Source of the DNA: Rhodobiaceae bacterium
GTDB lineage: Bacteria > Pseudomonadota > Alphaproteobacteria > Parvibaculales > Parvibaculaceae
Direction of reading: 5' to 3'
Length of the DNA stretch: 6,648 bases
Assembly (NCBI GenBank): GCA_027352645.1
Contig: DAIEIL010000027.1
Coordinates: 1 to 6,648 of the forward strand
Position numbers and translations under genes: made by a program. Every line of letters starts with the position of its first letter. The stretch's first letter is position 1. Below are positions 1-6,320 of the stretch, piece after piece. Below the pieces are notes generated by a model, which was given only the letters and a program-made list of their open reading frames with translations, was not told the origin of the DNA and did not search any database.

Positions 1-1
1 G

Positions 2-700
2 CCAAAGCTGCATGAGCCGCGCGCTTTTCTGGTCATTTCCGCCCATTACGAAGAAGAGCGTCCGACATTGACGACGGGCGCCGCGCCGGGGACGATCCAC
101 GACTTTTACGGCTTTCCGCAGGCGCTCTACCGCTTGGCTTATCCGGCCCCCGGCGCGCCGGCGCTTGCGGCGCGCGTCGCCGATCTCCTTGCAGAGCAAG
201 GTTTCGCGCCCGCGGGCGATCCGCAGCGCGGCTTCGATCACGGCGCCTGGATGCCGCTGATCCTCATGAATCCGCATGCCAATATTCCGCTGGTGCAGCT
301 CTCCCTTTCGCCGCATCAAAGCCCCGAATGGCATTACAAGCTCGGGCAAGCGCTGCGTCCCTTGCGCGACGAGGGCGTGATGATCATCGGCTCGGGCTCG
401 ATCACGCATAATCTGCGCGATATCACGCGTCCCGAACCCGATGCCGCCCCCGCCGAATGGGCGGCCGCCTTCACCGAATGGATTCACGCGAAGGTGGAGG
501 ACCGCGCTATCGACGAGCTTCTGCGCTATCGCGAGCTTGCGCCCAACGCCGTGCGCGCCCATCCGACGGACGAGCATTTCCTGCCCTTCTTCGTCGCGCT
601 TGGCGCGGGTCTGCCCGATGAATCCGCGACACGGATCCACCACAGCTTCACCTATGGATCGCTTGGAATGGACGCCTACGCCTTCGGCGACCTTACCTGA
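2..700 (+). CDS. DODA/LigB-type extradiol ring-opening dioxygenase, 5'-truncated by window edge
   Basis: This is the C-terminal ~232 residues of a class III extradiol dioxygenase of the 4,5-DOPA dioxygenase/YgiD family, cytosolic non-haem metal enzymes that open catechol rings. The frame is open from base 2 and reads PKLHEPRALFVISAHYEEERPT, so the TTG at 68 is only an internal codon. The real start and the first metal-binding His (the GHGSP motif of the family) lie upstream, leaving roughly 30-40 residues missing. Family signatures visible: SAHYE (metal-ligand His at 44-46), TIHDFYGFPQALY, YPAPGAP, GFDHGAW, SGSITHNL (putative catalytic His at 407-409), PTDEHFLP (second visible metal-ligand His at 575-577) and the terminal YGSLGMDAY. 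Ligand roles are transferred from E. coli YgiD. The substrate cannot be told from sequence. The gene ends inside the 3' end of the convergent TetR gene. Confidence 0.9.
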   Translation, partial: PKLHEPRAFLVISAHYEEERPTLTTGAAPGTIHDFYGFPQALYRLAYPAPGAPALAARVADLLAEQGFAPAGDPQRGFDHGAWMPLILMNPHANIPLVQLSLSPHQSPEWHYKLGQALRPLRDEGVMIIGSGSITHNLRDITRPEPDAAPAEWAAAFTEWIHAKVEDRAIDELLRYRELAPNAVRAHPTDEHFLPFFVALGAGLPDESATRIHHSFTYGSLGMDAYAFGDLT

Positions 701-1410
701 GGCGTTTTCCGCCGCGCGGGGCTGTCGTCGGGCAGAATGCCCTTGAAGATCATGTCGATCTGCGCGTCGATGAGCCTTTCCGGGGCCCAGAGAAAGCCGA
801 CATGGGTGATGAGCAGCGACACCACCCCATGTCCCGCCGCCCAGATGGCTTCCGCGGTCAACTCGGCATCGCCCGGCCTGATAAGCCTGGCCTTCAGAAG
901 CGCCCGTACCTGCTCTTCCAGAAAACCGAAGGCTAGCTGGCCCGTTGTCGGCTCCGCATCGTCGCCGGGCTCCATGCGCAGCCCGCCCTCGCGCCGGAAG
1001 CCCGGAATATCGGTCATGAAAACGAGCCTGTATTCCTCCGGACGGGCAAGCCCTGCCTCGATATAGCCGCGCATCATGGCCCGGAGCCGGTTGAGCGGCT
1101 GCATGTCGTCTGACAGACGTTCGCCCATCCGCTCGATCAATTGCGCGAAATAGCCGTCCGCAATGGCGAAGAGAACAGCCTCCTTGTCCTCGAAATGCTG
1201 GTAGATCGCCGCCTGCGTGATGCCGACATGGCGGGCAATATTGCGCATTGTGACCTGCGCAAGTCCTCCCTCGCCGAAGAGCACCCGCGCCGCGTCGATG
1301 ATCTGGAGGCGCCTTTCCGCGGGCGAAAGACGCCGGCGGATGCGCCGCGACGGGGCATTGCTGGCCGCTTTCCCGGCGGACGCAACGGATTTGGCCTGTT
1401 TCCTTGGCAT
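676..1410 (-). CDS. TetR/AcrR-family transcriptional repressor with WHG-type C-terminal domain
   Basis: A 244-aa DNA-binding regulator, probably dimeric, and the likely repressor of the divergent efflux operon and of itself. Residues 1-34 form an unusually long Arg/Lys-rich tail (RRIRRRLSPAERR). The TetR_N helix-turn-helix follows at about 35-80: IIDAARVLFGEGG, then VTMRNIARHVGITQAAIYQHFEDKEAVL with the recognition helix around TQAAIYQHF. The ligand-binding half carries IWAAGHGVVSLLI (about 189-201), the W..HG pattern of TetR_C_33/WHG domains. ATG at 1410 was chosen because an AGG lies a few bases upstream; the in-frame GTG at 1425 has no Shine-Dalgarno sequence. The stop (TAG, 676-678) lies inside the convergent dioxygenase gene. 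Regulation of the adjacent pump is inferred from the divergent arrangement; the inducer is unknown. Confidence 0.93.
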   Translation of the reverse strand: MPRKQAKSVASAGKAASNAPSRRIRRRLSPAERRLQIIDAARVLFGEGGLAQVTMRNIARHVGITQAAIYQHFEDKEAVLFAIADGYFAQLIERMGERLSDDMQPLNRLRAMMRGYIEAGLARPEEYRLVFMTDIPGFRREGGLRMEPGDDAEPTTGQLAFGFLEEQVRALLKARLIRPGDAELTAEAIWAAGHGVVSLLITHVGFLWAPERLIDAQIDMIFKGILPDDSPARRKTPQVRSPKA

Positions 1411-1438
1411 TTGCCTAACTAACACCGTTCGGGAGGGC

Positions 1439-1466
1439 TTGACCAGCCGTCGCAGCAGACTAAATA
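1439..1466 (+). promoter_or_regulatory. Candidate sigma70-type promoter of the efflux operon
   Basis: TTGACC (1439-1444) is a near-consensus -35 box and TAAATA (1461-1466) a good -10 box, 16 bp apart. Transcription would start near 1473, giving a ~25-nt leader before the adaptor ATG at 1498. This AT-rich patch stands out in a GC-rich background. The call is by consensus matching only. Confidence 0.6.
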
Positions 1467-1484
1467 AACACTGTTCAGTATCAA
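1457..1484 (-). promoter_or_regulatory. Candidate promoter of the TetR gene
   Basis: On the - strand TTGATA (complement of 1479-1484) matches the -35 consensus at five of six positions. TAGTCT (complement of 1457-1462) is a weak -10 box 16 bp downstream. The start would fall near 1450, with a ~40-nt leader before the TetR ATG at 1410. Its -10 box overlaps that of the opposing efflux promoter, so the two could not easily be occupied together. Confidence 0.4.
1467..1479. promoter_or_regulatory. Candidate TetR operator (short overlapping dyads)
   Basis: Two overlapping short inverted repeats lie here: AACA-C-TGTT (1467-1475) and ACTG-TT-CAGT (1470-1479). They sit at the expected start site of the efflux promoter and inside the -35/-10 spacer of the TetR promoter, where a bound repressor would block both genes. 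The arms are only 4 bp and do not extend well outward, so the exact operator limits are uncertain. Assignment to the neighbouring TetR protein is inference. Confidence 0.4.
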
Positions 1485-1486
1485 GC

Positions 1487-1491
1487 AGGGG
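1487..1491 (+). promoter_or_regulatory. Ribosome binding site deciding the adaptor start
   Basis: AGGGG at 1487-1491 is 6 nt before ATG 1498 but directly abuts the in-frame TTG at 1492. This makes ATG 1498 the start and rules out the two-residue longer form. Confidence 0.75.
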
Positions 1492-1497
1492 TTGGTC

Positions 1498-2610
1498 ATG
1501 TCGTTTTCACGAATCGTGCTCGGGGCGGTTACCGCACTGAGTCTGGCCACGGCGCTCAGCGCCTGCGGCAAAGAGGACGACAAGACAGCGACCCCGGCGG
1601 AGAGCGGCGTTCCGGTGCTCCTCGCCACGGTCCGTTCCGCTCCGGAGAGTCAGGATGTGGTCGCCTATGGCCAGTTGCGTTCCGACAAGGAAGCAGCCCT
1701 CTCCTTCAAGATCGGCGGACTTATCAAGACGCTCAAGGTCGATACCGGCGACCGCGTGACCAAGGGCCAGCTTCTCGCCGAACTCGACCAGCGCGAAATC
1801 AATGCCGAGGCATCGCGCGCCGCCTATGCCGCCGAAAAGGCGCGGCGCGACCTCGCCCGCATAGAGCCCCTGCTCGCCAAGGGCTTCGTCAGCCAGCAAA
1901 AGGTTCAGGACGCGAAAAGCGCCTATGACATGGCGCAGGCCGACCGGCAGCGCGTTGAATTCGACCGCAGCCTCGCCAGCATCGTCGCGCCCGCCGACGG
2001 CGTCGTGCTGACGCGCCATGCCGATATCAACGAAATCGTCGCGCCCGGCGCGCCCGTTCTCACCGTGAGCCAGGGCACGGAGGGCTATATCCTCAAGGCG
2101 GGCCTCAGCGACCGCGACGTGGCCCGCCTCGCCATCGGCGACCGGGCGCGGGTGACGCTCGACGCTTTCCCGCAAAATCCGGTATCGGGCACCGTCCGGC
2201 GCCTCTCCGCGATGAGCGACGCGCGCACCGGCACATTCGAAGTCGAGATCGCGCTTGAAGGCGTGCCCTCGGGCGCCGAAAGCGGCTTCATGGGTGAGGC
2301 GCGCATCGCGCCCGCGCCGAAGTCGGCAAGCGACAACGCCCGCAAACCTCTCGCCATTCCAGCCTCGGCCATTCTCGAAGGCCATGGCTCGACGGCGACC
2401 GTCTATGTCTACGATCCCGCCAAATCCACCGTGCGCCTCGCTCGCGTTTCTGTCGGTCCCATTTCCGGCGACGAAGTCGTCGTCACGGACGGACTCTCCA
2501 CAGGCGCGCAGGTCGTCAGCGCTGGCGCGCCCTATCTGCGCGATGGCGTGAAGGTGAAGGTCGTGACCGATCTCGCCGCCGAACAGCCGGTGGCGAGGCC
2601 GCGCACATGA
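1498..2610 (+). CDS. RND efflux periplasmic adaptor (membrane-fusion) lipoprotein, HlyD/AcrA-type
   Basis: A 370-aa adaptor that links an inner-membrane RND pump to an outer-membrane channel. It begins with a lipoprotein signal peptide: basic start, hydrophobic stretch IVLGAVTALSLATA, then lipobox LSAC with Cys23 (codon 1564-1566), predicting lipid anchoring and periplasmic exposure. A barrel-sandwich/lipoyl half-motif follows at about 66-98 (LSFKIGGLIKTLKVDTGDRVTKGQLLAELD). A Glu/Ala/Arg-rich alpha-hairpin spans about 99-155, and the returning lipoyl half is IVAPADGVVLTRHADINEIVAPGAPVL. A beta-barrel (DRARVTLDAFPQNPVSGTVRRLS) and a membrane-proximal domain complete it. Length is typical of the family. 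It is first in an operon with the permease, overlapping it by 4 bp, and divergent from the TetR gene that probably controls it. The substrate is unknown. Confidence 0.94.
   Translation: MSFSRIVLGAVTALSLATALSACGKEDDKTATPAESGVPVLLATVRSAPESQDVVAYGQLRSDKEAALSFKIGGLIKTLKVDTGDRVTKGQLLAELDQREINAEASRAAYAAEKARRDLARIEPLLAKGFVSQQKVQDAKSAYDMAQADRQRVEFDRSLASIVAPADGVVLTRHADINEIVAPGAPVLTVSQGTEGYILKAGLSDRDVARLAIGDRARVTLDAFPQNPVSGTVRRLSAMSDARTGTFEVEIALEGVPSGAESGFMGEARIAPAPKSASDNARKPLAIPASAILEGHGSTATVYVYDPAKSTVRLARVSVGPISGDEVVVTDGLSTGAQVVSAGAPYLRDGVKVKVVTDLAAEQPVARPRT
2595..2610 (+). promoter_or_regulatory. Translational coupling junction of adaptor and permease
   Basis: The adaptor stop TGA (2608-2610) and the permease ATG (2607-2609) share ATGA. 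A GAGG (2595-2598) inside the adaptor's last codons is 8 nt before that ATG. The arrangement implies re-initiation by ribosomes that finish the adaptor and so a fixed production ratio. Confidence 0.75.
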
Positions 2611-5600
2611 TCCTCGGCAAGATCAGCGGCTTCTTCGTCCGCAATTGGCAGTTCACGCTCGTTCTCTTTGGCCTTCTGGCCATGATGGGCGTCAATACCT
2701 TCAACAGCATTCCCCGCGCGGAAGACCCGGACTTTCCGATTCCCTATGCGGTCGTGACCGTGGTGATGCCCGGCGCCGATCCGGCCGACATGGAAAAGCT
2801 GATCGTGCGGCCCATCGAGGATGCCGTGAACGGGCTCGACGATCTCGAAAACATCGTCAGCCGTGCCGAAGACGGTGTCGCGAGCATCAGCGTTCAGTTC
2901 AACTGGTCGACGCCAGATCCCGACAAGCGCTATGACGACGTCGTGCGCGAGATCAACGCTCTGCGCAGCAGCCTGCCTGCCGGCATTCAGGTGCTTCAGG
3001 TCGACAAGTTCCGCTCCTCGCTCACCAACATGGTGCAGGTGGCGCTGGTCAGCGAGACGGCGCCCGCGCGCGAACTTGAAGACGTGGCCAAGGATCTGCG
3101 CGACGAGATAGACCGCTCGCCCGGCGTGCGCGAAACGAAGCTCTGGGGCCTGCCCGCCTCGGAAGTCCGCGTCGCGGTGAATTTCGGCAGGCTCGCCAGC
3201 CTGAAGATTCCCGTGACGGCGGTCGCCAATGCCATCGGTGCGGAAAGCAGCGACATCCCCGGCGGCCCCATCCATTCCGGCGCACGGCGCTTCAACATCA
3301 AGACGACGGGCGGCTTCAAGAGCCTCGACCAGATCCGCGACACCGTCGTCGGCGCCTATGGCGGGCGCATCGTCAAGGTCGGCGACGTGGCCGATGTCTC
3401 ATGGTCCCAGGAAGAAGCGGGCCACCTTGCCTGGTACAACGGCAAGCGGGCGATTTTCATCACCGCGAACCAGAAGGAAAACCAGAACGTCTTCGCGGTG
3501 CGCAACGGCATCTACAAGGTGCTCGACAGGTTCGAGCCGCGCCTGCCCAAGGACATCGAACTCAAACGCGCCTTCGATCAGTCGGTCTCGGTGCATGAGC
3601 GCCTGAGCCATCTCTATCGCGACTTCGCCATTGCGGTCGGCCTCGTCCTCATCACGCTGTTGCCGCTTGGCCTCCGCGCCGCCGTCGTCGTCATGGTGTC
3701 GATCCCGCTCTCGCTGGCGATCGGCCTTTCCATGATGGAATTCGGCGGCTACTCGCTCAACCAGCTCTCGATCGCCGGCTTCGTTCTGGCGCTTGGCCTC
3801 CTTGTCGACGACTCCATCGTGGTGGTGGAAAACATCGAGCGTCATCTGCGGCAGGGCAAGAAGCGCCTAGAAGCCGCCGTCGCGGCGACCTCACAAATAT
3901 CGGTCGCCGTCGTCGGCTGCACGGCGGCGTTGCTCTTCGCCTTCCTGCCGCTTCTTTCACTGCCCGAAGGTGCGGGAAAATTCACGCGCTCGCTGCCCGT
4001 CGCCGTCACCGTGACGATCATCGCGTCGCTCCTCGTCTCGCTGACGATCATCCCCTTCCTGTCGAGCAGGCTCCTGAGCGACAAGGCGCATCCGGATGGA
4101 AACATCTTCCTGCGCGCCGTCATGGGCGGCATTCACCGCTTCTATCGCCCGCTTCTCCATCGCGCATTGGCCAATCCGAAGACAACCGTGATCGGCGCGC
4201 TGGCCATCTGCTTCGCAAGCCTCTCGCTGATGCCTGTCATCGGGTTCAGCCTTTTCCCGGCCGCCGACAGCAGGCAGTTCCTCGTCCAGATCGAGACGCC
4301 ACAGGGCACCGGGCAGGAAGAAACCAAACGCGCTCTGCTCTTTGCAGAGAACGTGCTGAAGAAGCGCCCCGAGATTCTCTGGACCATGTCCAACCTCGGC
4401 CACGCGAATCCGCAGATCTATTACAATGTGCGGTCGATGGAGACGCGCGCCAACATGGCGGAAATCTTCACCGAGATCCGCACATACGACGAAGTCAAAA
4501 CGCCGCGCATGTTCGACGAACTGCGCGCCGAGTTCGCGCGCTATCCCGGCGCGCAGATCATCCTTCGCGTCTTCCAGAACGGCCCGCCCATCGAGGCGCC
4601 GGTCGCTGTGCGCATCGTCGGACCGAACCTCAAGGTGCTCAAGGAAATCGCCGCTCGGGTTTCGCAGGTCATTGAGGAGACGCCCGGCGCGCGCGACGTC
4701 TTCAATCCGATGCAGCTCGACAGGACCGACCTCAATCTCGGTATCAACACCGAGAAGGCGGCGATGATGAACGTGCCCGCCGGTCAGATCGACCGCACGG
4801 TGCGGCTTGCCATCGTCGGAGAGACGGCGGGCTGGTATCGCGAGTCGAATGGCGAGCAGTACAAGATCACCGTGCGCCTGCCGCTTGACCAGCATCACGC
4901 GCTGGATGCGCTCAGCAGGGTCTATGTGCCGACCGCCGACGGCAATTCGCTGCCGCTCGGCCTGCTCACCTCGCCGCATCTCGACTCAGGCCCGAGCCGC
5001 ATCGACCGCTACAATCGCGAGCGTCTGGTGACCGTCACCGCCTACACACAGACCGGTTACAACACCGCGAAGGTTACGGCGGATATTTTCGAACGGCTGA
5101 AATCGGTGCCGATCCCGCCGGGTTACGACTTCCGCAAAGGCGGCGAAGCGGAGGCGGCGACGAAGAGTTTCAGCGGCCTTCTCACGGCCGTCCTGATCGC
5201 GATCTGCGGCATCCTCGCGGTGCTCATCCTCGAGTTCCACTCCTTCCGCGCCACACTGATCGTGGCAGGCGTGATTCCGCTCGGCATTTTCGGCGGCATC
5301 ATGTCCCTGCTCGCGTCGGGCTACTCGCTCTCCTTCACAGCGGTGATCGGCTTCATCGCCCTCATCGGCATCGAGATCAAGAACTCGATCCTGCTGGTCG
5401 ACTTCACCAACCAGCTGCGCAAGGCCGGAACGCCGCTTGCCGAAGCAATCGAGCAGGCGGGCGAAATCCGCTTCCTGCCGGTTCTGCTGACCTCGGCGAC
5501 GGCAGTCGGCGGATTGCTGCCGCTCGCGCTCGGAGGGTCCGGCCTTTATTCGCCGCTCGCCTGGGTCATCATCGGCGGCCTGCTTTCCTCGACCTTCCTC

Positions 5601-5699
5601 TCCCGCCTGGTGACGCCCGCCATGTATCTGCTGCTGGCGCCCACCAATCTCGGCGATGAGAGCGAAGCGGCGACGATGGGTGTGAGCGAACAGGTCTGA
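2607..5699 (+). CDS. RND-family efflux pump, inner-membrane permease subunit (AcrB-type fold)
   Basis: A 1030-aa proton-driven exporter, slightly shorter than AcrB (1049). The layout is the classic duplicated half: TM1 at about 14-32, a periplasmic porter loop to about 338, TM2-6 at about 339-485, TM7 at about 525-546, a second periplasmic loop, then TM8-12 at about 856-1012. Proton-relay residues are present: the TM4 Asp pair D401/D402 in GLLVDDSIVVVENIERH and the TM10 Lys K925 in GIEIKNSILLVDF. These correspond to AcrB D407/D408 and K940. The early PRAEDPDFPIP motif, after TM1, is characteristic of a proteobacterial RND branch paired with single lipoprotein adaptors. No frameshift is seen. 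It follows the adaptor in one operon. No outer-membrane channel gene is present, so a TolC homologue elsewhere is presumed. Substrate specificity cannot be read; multidrug, solvent or aromatic efflux are all possible. Confidence 0.95.
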   Translation: MILGKISGFFVRNWQFTLVLFGLLAMMGVNTFNSIPRAEDPDFPIPYAVVTVVMPGADPADMEKLIVRPIEDAVNGLDDLENIVSRAEDGVASISVQFNWSTPDPDKRYDDVVREINALRSSLPAGIQVLQVDKFRSSLTNMVQVALVSETAPARELEDVAKDLRDEIDRSPGVRETKLWGLPASEVRVAVNFGRLASLKIPVTAVANAIGAESSDIPGGPIHSGARRFNIKTTGGFKSLDQIRDTVVGAYGGRIVKVGDVADVSWSQEEAGHLAWYNGKRAIFITANQKENQNVFAVRNGIYKVLDRFEPRLPKDIELKRAFDQSVSVHERLSHLYRDFAIAVGLVLITLLPLGLRAAVVVMVSIPLSLAIGLSMMEFGGYSLNQLSIAGFVLALGLLVDDSIVVVENIERHLRQGKKRLEAAVAATSQISVAVVGCTAALLFAFLPLLSLPEGAGKFTRSLPVAVTVTIIASLLVSLTIIPFLSSRLLSDKAHPDGNIFLRAVMGGIHRFYRPLLHRALANPKTTVIGALAICFASLSLMPVIGFSLFPAADSRQFLVQIETPQGTGQEETKRALLFAENVLKKRPEILWTMSNLGHANPQIYYNVRSMETRANMAEIFTEIRTYDEVKTPRMFDELRAEFARYPGAQIILRVFQNGPPIEAPVAVRIVGPNLKVLKEIAARVSQVIEETPGARDVFNPMQLDRTDLNLGINTEKAAMMNVPAGQIDRTVRLAIVGETAGWYRESNGEQYKITVRLPLDQHHALDALSRVYVPTADGNSLPLGLLTSPHLDSGPSRIDRYNRERLVTVTAYTQTGYNTAKVTADIFERLKSVPIPPGYDFRKGGEAEAATKSFSGLLTAVLIAICGILAVLILEFHSFRATLIVAGVIPLGIFGGIMSLLASGYSLSFTAVIGFIALIGIEIKNSILLVDFTNQLRKAGTPLAEAIEQAGEIRFLPVLLTSATAVGGLLPLALGGSGLYSPLAWVIIGGLLSSTFLSRLVTPAMYLLLAPTNLGDESEAATMGVSEQV

Positions 5700-5726
5700 A
5701 ATTTCCTCAAGGCCGAATGACGATGG

Positions 5727-5760
5727 AAAGGGCAGCCCGCAAAGCTGCCCTTTCGCTTTT
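5727..5760 (+). terminator. Intrinsic terminator of the efflux operon
   Basis: A perfect 10-bp stem AAAGGGCAGC / GCTGCCCTTT (5727-5736 with 5744-5753) and a 7-nt loop, followed by CGCTTTT. It lies 28 bp after the permease stop and would end the adaptor-permease transcript. Confidence 0.85.
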
Positions 5761-5783
5761 GCGTGTCCCTTTCCTTCCCAAGC

Positions 5784-5805
5784 TCCTGACATCATGCTGT
5801 CAGGA
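5784..5805. promoter_or_regulatory. 22-bp near-perfect palindrome, candidate operator before the SnoaL-like gene
   Basis: Arms TCCTGACA (5784-5791) and TGTCAGGA (5798-5805) are exact inverted complements. The 6-bp centre contains the palindrome CATG (5793-5796), so only one symmetric base pair (5792/5797) mismatches. There is no U-run after it and the upstream operon already has a terminator, so a dimeric repressor site fits better than a terminator. It lies 54 bp before the ATG at 5860, just upstream of a possible weak -10 box (TAGGCT, 5815-5820). The size suits a TetR-, MarR- or WYL/YafY-like dimer. The binding protein is not identified, and the site does not resemble the dyads in front of the local TetR gene. 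Confidence 0.6.
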
Positions 5806-5859
5806 CGAGCGCACTAGGCTCGGGGGAACTTCCGGTACGACCGAAGAGGAGAAAACCCC

Positions 5860-6243
5860 ATGGACATGAATGTGAATATTCAGGAGAGCACGAAGACCAT
5901 CGCCGACGATTTCATCGCCCTTTGCAAAGCGGGCAAGGCGGACGAAGCGGGCGACCGATACTGGGCTGACGATGTGCTGAGCGTCGAACCTTCCGGCAGC
6001 ATGCCTCCGGCGCGCGGCAAAGAAGCCCTACGCAAGAAGGGCGAGTGGTGGGAGGGCGCCCACGACATCCACCGCATGGATATCGACGGGCCCTATGTGA
6101 ACGGCAATCAATTCATCGTCCGTTTCACAATCGATGTGACGGAGAAGGAGAGCGGCACTCGCATGAAGATGGACGAGACCGGCCTCTACACGCTGAAGGA
6201 CGGAAAGATCGCGGAGGAGCGGTTCTTCTATTCTCGCGGGTGA
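5860..6243 (+). CDS. SnoaL-like / NTF2-fold small protein
   Basis: A 127-aa soluble protein without signal peptide or membrane segment. Its pattern fits the NTF2-like/SnoaL superfamily: an N-terminal helix TIADDFIALCKAGKADEAGDRYWADDVLSVEP, the loop SMPPARGKEALRKKGEWW, then strands IHRMDIDGPYVNGNQFIVRFTIDVTE, RMKMDETGLYTLKDGKIAEERFFYS. Members include cyclases, isomerases and many proteins of unknown role; an exact function cannot be assigned. ATG 5860 is favoured over the in-frame ATG 5866 because AGAGGAG (5845-5851) is 8 nt upstream. The gene is flanked by a terminator on each side and preceded by a palindrome, so it looks like a single-gene unit with its own control. Possible roles are in stress or metabolite handling, but that is speculation. 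Confidence 0.85.
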   Translation: MDMNVNIQESTKTIADDFIALCKAGKADEAGDRYWADDVLSVEPSGSMPPARGKEALRKKGEWWEGAHDIHRMDIDGPYVNGNQFIVRFTIDVTEKESGTRMKMDETGLYTLKDGKIAEERFFYSRG

Positions 6244-6262
6244 TCCGGCGAGAAGCGTCGGA

Positions 6263-6307
6263 CAAAGAAAAAGGGCGGCTTCCGCGAGGAAGCCGCCCTT
6301 CTCTTTG
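6263..6307. terminator. Bidirectional intrinsic terminator between convergent genes
   Basis: A perfect 13-bp stem AAGGGCGGCTTCC / GGAAGCCGCCCTT (6271-6283 with 6288-6300) is closed by a GCGA tetraloop of the stable GNRA class. Flanking CAAAG (6263-6267) and CTTTG (6303-6307) can extend the pairing past a small internal mismatch. T-rich tracts follow on both strands (TTCTCTTT on +, TTTTTCTTTG on -), so it can end both the SnoaL-like transcript and the convergent transporter transcript. Confidence 0.9.
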
Positions 6308-6320
6308 ACTTGTGCAGAGA

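Noticed and set aside
68..70. TTG at 68 as the start of the dioxygenase
   Set aside because: The frame is open upstream and encodes the conserved FVISAHYE metal-site segment, so this codon is internal and the gene is cut by the window edge.
702..714. Possible small hairpin GGCG-TTTT-CCGCC just after the dioxygenase stop
   Set aside because: Stem of about four pairs, no following T-run, and it lies within the TetR coding region. Too weak to call a terminator.
1107..1119. Perfect 13-bp palindrome CGTCTG-A-CAGACG inside the TetR gene
   Set aside because: It lies in the middle of coding sequence (region encoding RLSDDM) with no promoter nearby. It is short enough to be chance in GC-rich DNA.
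1507..2385. 292-codon open frame on the - strand opposite the adaptor gene
   Set aside because: A shadow of the adaptor reading frame, low complexity and Arg/Gly/Ala-rich, with no recognisable family or start signal.
3957..4979. 340-codon open frame on the - strand inside the RND permease
   Set aside because: Its composition (His, Arg, Asp and Glu-rich, no domain pattern) is what results from reading a GC-rich gene antisense. The + strand permease is continuous and has all family motifs.
4986..5795. 269-codon open frame on the - strand covering the end of the permease and the following terminator
   Set aside because: Its start region lies across the intrinsic terminator and its text is Arg/Glu/Gln-rich antisense of transmembrane helices. 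No family pattern.
5829..5846. Small hairpin in the leader of the SnoaL-like gene (CTTCCGGT-ACG-ACCGAAG)
   Set aside because: It could touch the edge of the ribosome binding site, but the stem is short, has a bulge and a 3-nt loop. Not enough to claim a riboswitch or thermosensor.
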